A stretch of 64,000 nucleotides of DNA from contig NC_083606.1 in assembly GCF_029168945.1 (NCBI RefSeq), positions 15,526,041-15,590,040 of the forward strand, read 5' to 3'. The notes under the pieces are model-generated. The model saw only the letters and a program-made list of their open reading frames with translations. It did not search any database and was not told where the DNA came from. Positions within the stretch are counted from its first letter, which is position 1, and every line of letters starts with the position of its first letter. Positions 59,293 through 64,000 of this stretch are shown here, piece by piece. Made by a program: the position numbers and the translations under genes. The stretch is from Cannabis sativa. Taxonomy: Eukaryota > Streptophyta > Magnoliopsida > Rosales > Cannabaceae.

Positions 59293-62100
59293 TTATCTCA
59301 AAAGCAAAAGAAGTGCTGCAGCATAAACTGGTAATAATAAGGAGTGCCATTGAGACCAGCTTCGAGCTCGAATATCCTGTAAATCGAAAAAGACATAAAA
59401 ACGCCTAATTAGCAAATGAAGCAAATTAAGGTTCCAAGCAGATCATGAATAAACCAAAAAACAAAAATGAAAATTTTCCTGAATCCCAACCCAACTCGAG
59501 TGAAAAAACATTGTTAGGTTAAAAAAAATACTTAGTTTTACTTACTACCACCATCACTCATTGTGACAAATATGGTTGGTCAGGTTCATCATGCATAAAA
59601 AAAGGTTTCATCATATTAAAGCTTTCGAATGTTCGTACCCATTATACCATAATACATCAAAAGCATAAATAACATGTATAATCAGTGAAACAGTTTAGGT
59701 CACCAAGGTCAAGACTTTGGATGTGCATGGCAACATCTGTGATTGGCTATTGTTAGTATTGGTTGGCATTCTTTGAATAATCAAAGGACTAGTTGGTTAT
59801 CATCACGAATTATGATAGCTTACAGCATATTTGTTCTAAGATTTGGTCGTTTCAACTCATTTATACGTGCTTACTTATGTATCAAGATCTTTCATTCATT
59901 ATTGCACTGATAAAGCTATAAAATTTTGTCATGGTTCCAATACATTATTCAAAGGAGATGTATATAAGATTTTACCTTTGGAGATAAACGCAATGAACTC
60001 GCCGATGAAGAATGAAGCCCATGAAACCCAATGTCATATGAAATGGTACCATCAGCCTTGAATAGTCCATAATTTTTCTCAGATGTTGGTCCAGTCTTCA
60101 AATTTTCATTAAATATTGCAAAAATGTATGCCTTCACAACATTCTTCGGGCGGAAGGGTGTTCCTTTCTTCTTTGCAAGTCTTTTTCGCAGATTATAATT
60201 ATATGTTCTTGCATTAATTGGTGTGGCACCAGATTCATTGTCATCTCCATGTGAAGCCCACCCTGTCTCTGTTATTATAACTTCCATCTTTTTGAATCCA
60301 GCATCCTCTAAAGCTGCATAAGCAGCATCAATCTGAGCATCAAGCATGTTATCATAATGAAGATTGGTTTTTGGATCATAAATTCCTTGTGTTGACTGAA
60401 AAAGGGCATAATTAATATCAATATTCTCTGGGTCACCCTTATAGGCAATAAATGGGTATGCATTCAAACAGAAAGGAGATCCAATCTCGGAGAAGAACTC
60501 CAGTAGCGGCTTTATGAATTGAACTACATTGTCTCTGAATATACATGAAGAAGGAGGGTATGAATTATCAAAAACAGCCTGTGAATGAGCAGTGGTAATC
60601 TGTACTACATCAGCTAAGTGAAGATTGTTTACAGCTTTATGTATATTTTTCACAGCACCCAAAAGAGCTCCCCACAATTCTAAATCACCCCCACCCAAGA
60701 CTTCATTTCCCACAGCAATTCCAACAATGTGTGTCTCTGGTAAGAAAGACTGCACATTTTCTTTGACCCAAGTCAACGCGTGATCCTCATTCGCACTCAT
60801 ATCTTTAAGGAATCCATTTGGAAGTCCAATTACTAATTCAAGTCCAGTCCCACTAAAGGCCTTGAGAACACTGTGATCTGCATCGTATATTCTAACATTC
60901 TTTATCTTAGCTGCTCTGAGAAGAGTAGCAACTTCATCCGGAGAAGGGATGTTATCTGCAATTCTCCCGTAATTTATTCCATACGTTCCAGTAAATGCTT
61001 GTGCTCTGTGAGAAACTGGAAAACCAAACACAAACAGAAACTTCAACCACAAAACACCAAAAACAACATAGTATTCAATAACACTTTTTCTACACTACAC
61101 CATATAACCATGGGAAAATTATCAAACAGAGATTTTCTAAAATTTGGTACAACCTTCATCAATTCTCTGATTCAAGTTTATTATACAAATCAATGAGGGA
61201 TATTACAGTATAGCTAAGCCATTAATACTAAAGGAATTTCTATTTAAGTAAATAATCCTTGCATATATATATTTATAGGTTAGTATGCAAAACAATTATG
61301 ACATTCAACAAAGGACCGGAGAAACTTTGGTCTTGTCCACCAGAACCTATATTGTTGAGATCATTTATTTGGAATTTGGTGTATACAAGCATGCTGACAT
61401 AAATTAGTAACTTGCATTTAAAACTATGCAGATAGACATGAAAATATATAGTATACACATTTAACTAGAGCAGTTCCATTAGAAAACAAGTTGACTTCGT
61501 AGGAAAGCAACACAGACCACAAATATTTCTAAACTATAATCATTAAAATGGAATAGAGGCAATACCATGTAACCCAGAAAGGAAATTGAAGAATTACAAA
61601 TCCTATATGGAAGAGACCCAGAAAGGCAATTACAGAATCATAAAAACGTATGTCGCAGTAATTCAAATTTCTCACTCAACAAAGAACTATTATTCAAAAA
61701 ATAAAAAATCCAAAAGAAAGTAAACCAGAAAGAACTCTAATTAAAAAACTAAAGAAAAATATAAATTTAAACAACAAGACCCACTTTTCAAGATAGAGTA
61801 AAATATCAGTATAATCAATTACTACAAACGGAAAATTAAAATTAATATAGCAACAACTAAAGACAAAAACCCAGAAAGAAAGTTAAAAATCGTCTGGAAA
61901 ATATCCCAAACTTGACTACTATTAACCACCACAAAAACATATGATGATAATTAAAAATAATATTACTCAAAACACTTGAAAATCAAAATCACCATAATCA
62001 ATTTCAGTCAAAGAGATTTAGAGGGAAAGGAAGTACCAATTGGAGTGAAAAAAAGCATGAACAGTTGAGCAATCTGAGCAAAAATCCTCAAACTATTCAT
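59293..62100 (-). CDS. Glucan endo-1,3-beta-glucosidase (GH17), GPI-anchored type
   Basis: Three exons on the minus strand: 62037-62100, 59976-61015 and 59293-59376, with GT-AG introns (ATTG|GTACTT, TTTCCAG|TTTCTC, CCAAAG|GTAAAA, TTTACAG|GATATT), giving 395 residues. The protein hydrolyses 1,3-beta-glucan (callose) at the cell surface. Residues 1 to about 28 form a signal peptide split by intron 1. The GH17 barrel spans about 31-350, with acid/base Glu126 in GIAVGNEV and nucleophile Glu271 in VIITETGW. There is no C-terminal X8/CBM43 domain; instead the short last exon encodes a hydrophobic tail (LLLPVYAAALLLLLR), which fits a GPI-anchor signal. The size and exon plan resemble plant beta-1,3-glucanase 11/14-like proteins (from memory). 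A frame read through the donor of exon 2 would end early after SYIHLL. The gene looks intact. Confidence 0.92.
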
Positions 62101-62351
62101 GGCTGTGAAGTACAAACCAGTAAAGGATGATAATTTTTGGTAAAGATGGGAATATGGGTTGGTGAGGTGGACCAAAATCAAAGGGGTATAACGGACAAAT
62201 AACAACACCTTCAATGAATACCACTGTTTCTTCTTCTTCAGGTGTACCACCATTAAACAACGAATATACAATACTTTTTACACTTTTCTCCCTCTCTCTC
62301 TTTACAACTCAAACCTCTGCTCTTCATCTCCATCTCTTTCTTTCTTTCTCG

Positions 62352-62387
<36 letters not shown>

Positions 62388-62864
62388 GCTGATGCTCTCT
62401 TTCGAAAGTTGGAAACTTTTCTCTTGCAAAAGAGATTGTCTTTCTGTTAAAATAGTATGCAAGAAAACTAATTCAAGAAGAAGAAGAAAGCAAGAGAGTG
62501 GGGTTTGGGATTTGATCGAAAATGATTAATGGGTCTTGTATAAAAGAGTATCTGTTGTAACTCGTTTGGTGAAAGCTTTGTCTTCATTGGTTTCCTTCAT
62601 TTATATATGTGGATGGAGTTTCGCTTTTCTTTCTTTTTCTATTTTTCTGTGTCGACTGGTGTTGTTTTTTGAGTTCGTATACTTAGACCAATAAATTTCA
62701 ACTGCATAAAATACAAAAAATATTAAAATAAAGGTTTTAAATTAAAGAAACTGCAATAAGTGATGGTGCAATCCCCACTCGCAACCTTTTCGTCCTCTCG
62801 TTTGAAGAAATTGCATAATGAGTATGTTTTTATTTAACTATTTTCTTTTACAGATGTTTTTTAA
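62101..62864 (-). promoter_or_regulatory. Leader and promoter region of GH17 gene
   Basis: The minus-strand sequence just upstream of the ATG is purine-rich and likely 5' UTR. A (TC)n(TA)n tract at 62351-62387 offers TATA-like sequence about 260-290 bases upstream. No exact start site can be fixed. Confidence 0.45.
62351..62387. repeat. Compound (CT)n(TA)n microsatellite
   Basis: Pure CT repeats run into about 13 TA repeats; probably polymorphic, in the presumed promoter or leader of the GH17 gene. Confidence 0.85.
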
Positions 62865-63401
62865 TAATTTACAGTAAATAAATATTTAAGTTTAACTTTT
62901 AATTATAAATAAATATTTAAATTTTAATTTTTAGCCGTAGAATTAAAATCACTTGTAAAAAATTGGTATTCCATAATATATTAAATCAATCCAAATGTAC
63001 CAACTCAACTAATTATTTTTCTTAAATACTACAATTTATTTTTTTCCTTAAAATACTCTCAAATAAATTGATGTGTCATATTTAGATTGATTTAATACAC
63101 TATGATATACTATTTTTTAACTGGAGATTTTGATTCTTAGTCGTAATAATACACTATTAAGTATTATGTAAATTGCCACTTGTCAATTCCTGAATGGTCC
63201 AAGTTATTAAATTTTTAATTTTTTTAAAAAAATAATTTAAATATACCAATAAAAAAATCACACGTTAATAATGACTTAATATTTAACGGTTAGGAACCTA
63301 CAGAGTTTCAAAAATATTACTTAGTATTACCGTCAAAAATTAAACTTAGATATTTATTTACAACTGAAAGTTAAACTTAACTATTTATGCCGCAAATTAC
63401 T
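62865..63401. mobile_element. MITE-like element with about 75-bp inverted repeats
   Basis: The left arm (TAATTTACAGTAAATAAATA, then AAGTTTAACTTT) matches the reverse complement of the right arm ending GCCGCAAATTAC at about 63400 with moderate divergence. Core AT-rich and non-coding. No TSD assigned. Confidence 0.55.
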
Positions 63402-64000
63402 CTTTTTTAAAATTATTTTCGTTCACAATTGTTTTTTAATAATTTAGTCACGTACAACATTTTTTCTAATAGGTTAGTCTCATACAATTTCTTATAAATA
63501 TATGATAATTTGCTCCTTGTATAGAATTTTGAATTTAATATGTCCTAAAAAAATTTTAAAATAATTTACATTATCTAAAATAAATTTTAAAATAGTTAGT
63601 TAAACACTTTAAAAAAATTTAAAAAATTAGTGTGCAGTTGAGTATTTCAACCTTGTTTTGTACACTTTAATTTTTTTTAGAAATTGATGGGATGCATGGT
63701 ATAATTATAATATCCATCATCCTATCAAAAACTTAGTTAAGGTAAAAACGTTTATAATAATAATAATTTAGGTAAAAAATAGCAAAGTTTAGTTAATGTT
63801 TATGTAATAAGTTTAATTTAATTAGTTTGATTTAATATTTTAATTAATTGTTTATTGTTAATTTTGTGTAGATGTTTATTTGTGGTGATACCGTTTAAAA
63901 AATTTTGAGACACTATATTAGACTTGGTAATCTATTTAAATTTTTTATTCAATATTTAAAAAATTTAGAAAAAATTTAAGTTTTTCGCATTGTTAATTTC
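63402..64000. other. AT-rich intergenic DNA
   Basis: No gene, RNA or clear repeat recognised. Homopolymeric A/T runs throughout. Confidence 0.4.

Noticed and set aside
61273..61458. Possible extra exon in the first intron of the GH17 gene
   Set aside because: The joined three-exon model is in frame and complete without it, and no family sequence is visible.

Overview
This is a AT-rich window of a eudicot nuclear genome. The evidence is spliced plant genes (two phytocyanin loci and a GPI-anchored GH17 beta-1,3-glucanase) set among nested plant LTR retrotransposons, LINE fragments and MITE-like inverted-repeat elements. I cannot name the species from the sequence. No rRNA, tRNA, CRISPR or prokaryotic feature was seen. 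Most of the window is transposon.

Layout, left to right. 1-9611: a minus-strand LTR element that codes only for Gag (TR-GAG type, Copia-like Gag, no pol); its left LTR is cut by the window start. 9612-11258: a remnant with CACTA-like subterminal repeats carrying a 599-bp element with long terminal inverted repeats. 11264-15229: a complete non-coding LTR element (LARD-like) with 721-bp LTRs and target-site duplication (TSD) GGTTC. 15921-17950: two copies of one inverted-repeat MITE family. 18547-19728: a 5'-truncated L1-type LINE with poly(A). 20025-20532: a degenerate hexanucleotide array ending exactly at a Gypsy-like LTR piece (20535-21963). 21964-22600: a LINE ORF1 fragment. 23091-23974: an intact two-exon phytocyanin gene.

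25264-27241 is a solo LTR (TSD TAGGG). It is followed by GTACGATA-rich inverted repeats and by a three-level nest: a truncated TR-GAG element (28467 to about 40750), holding a solo LTR of the same family (31183-39705, TSD AATAT), which holds a deleted Sirevirus-like Copia element (32654-39282, TSD GAATT). Next to the nest lies an orphan first exon of a second phytocyanin gene (40934-41129).

42264-54967 is a Gypsy-like LTR split by a young, nearly complete Sirevirus-like Copia element (44288-54128, TSD ATAAC). That element has gag-pol broken by one frameshift, an additional 403-residue ORF, a repeated polypurine tract, and palindromic CCGGAATTCCGG clusters both in its LTRs and upstream of the extra ORF. 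54968-57617 is an old relic of the TR-GAG family. 59293-62100 is an intact three-exon GH17 gene on the minus strand, and the rest is AT-rich intergenic DNA with a further MITE-like element.

How the parts relate: the two phytocyanin first exons share strand and intron phase, so they look like an old tandem pair pushed apart by about 17 kb of nested insertions, the second copy having lost its second exon. The autonomous machinery nearest to complete is the 44288-54128 element. The gag-only and non-coding elements would need pol supplied in trans. Exact TSDs at five insertions allow the order of events to be read.
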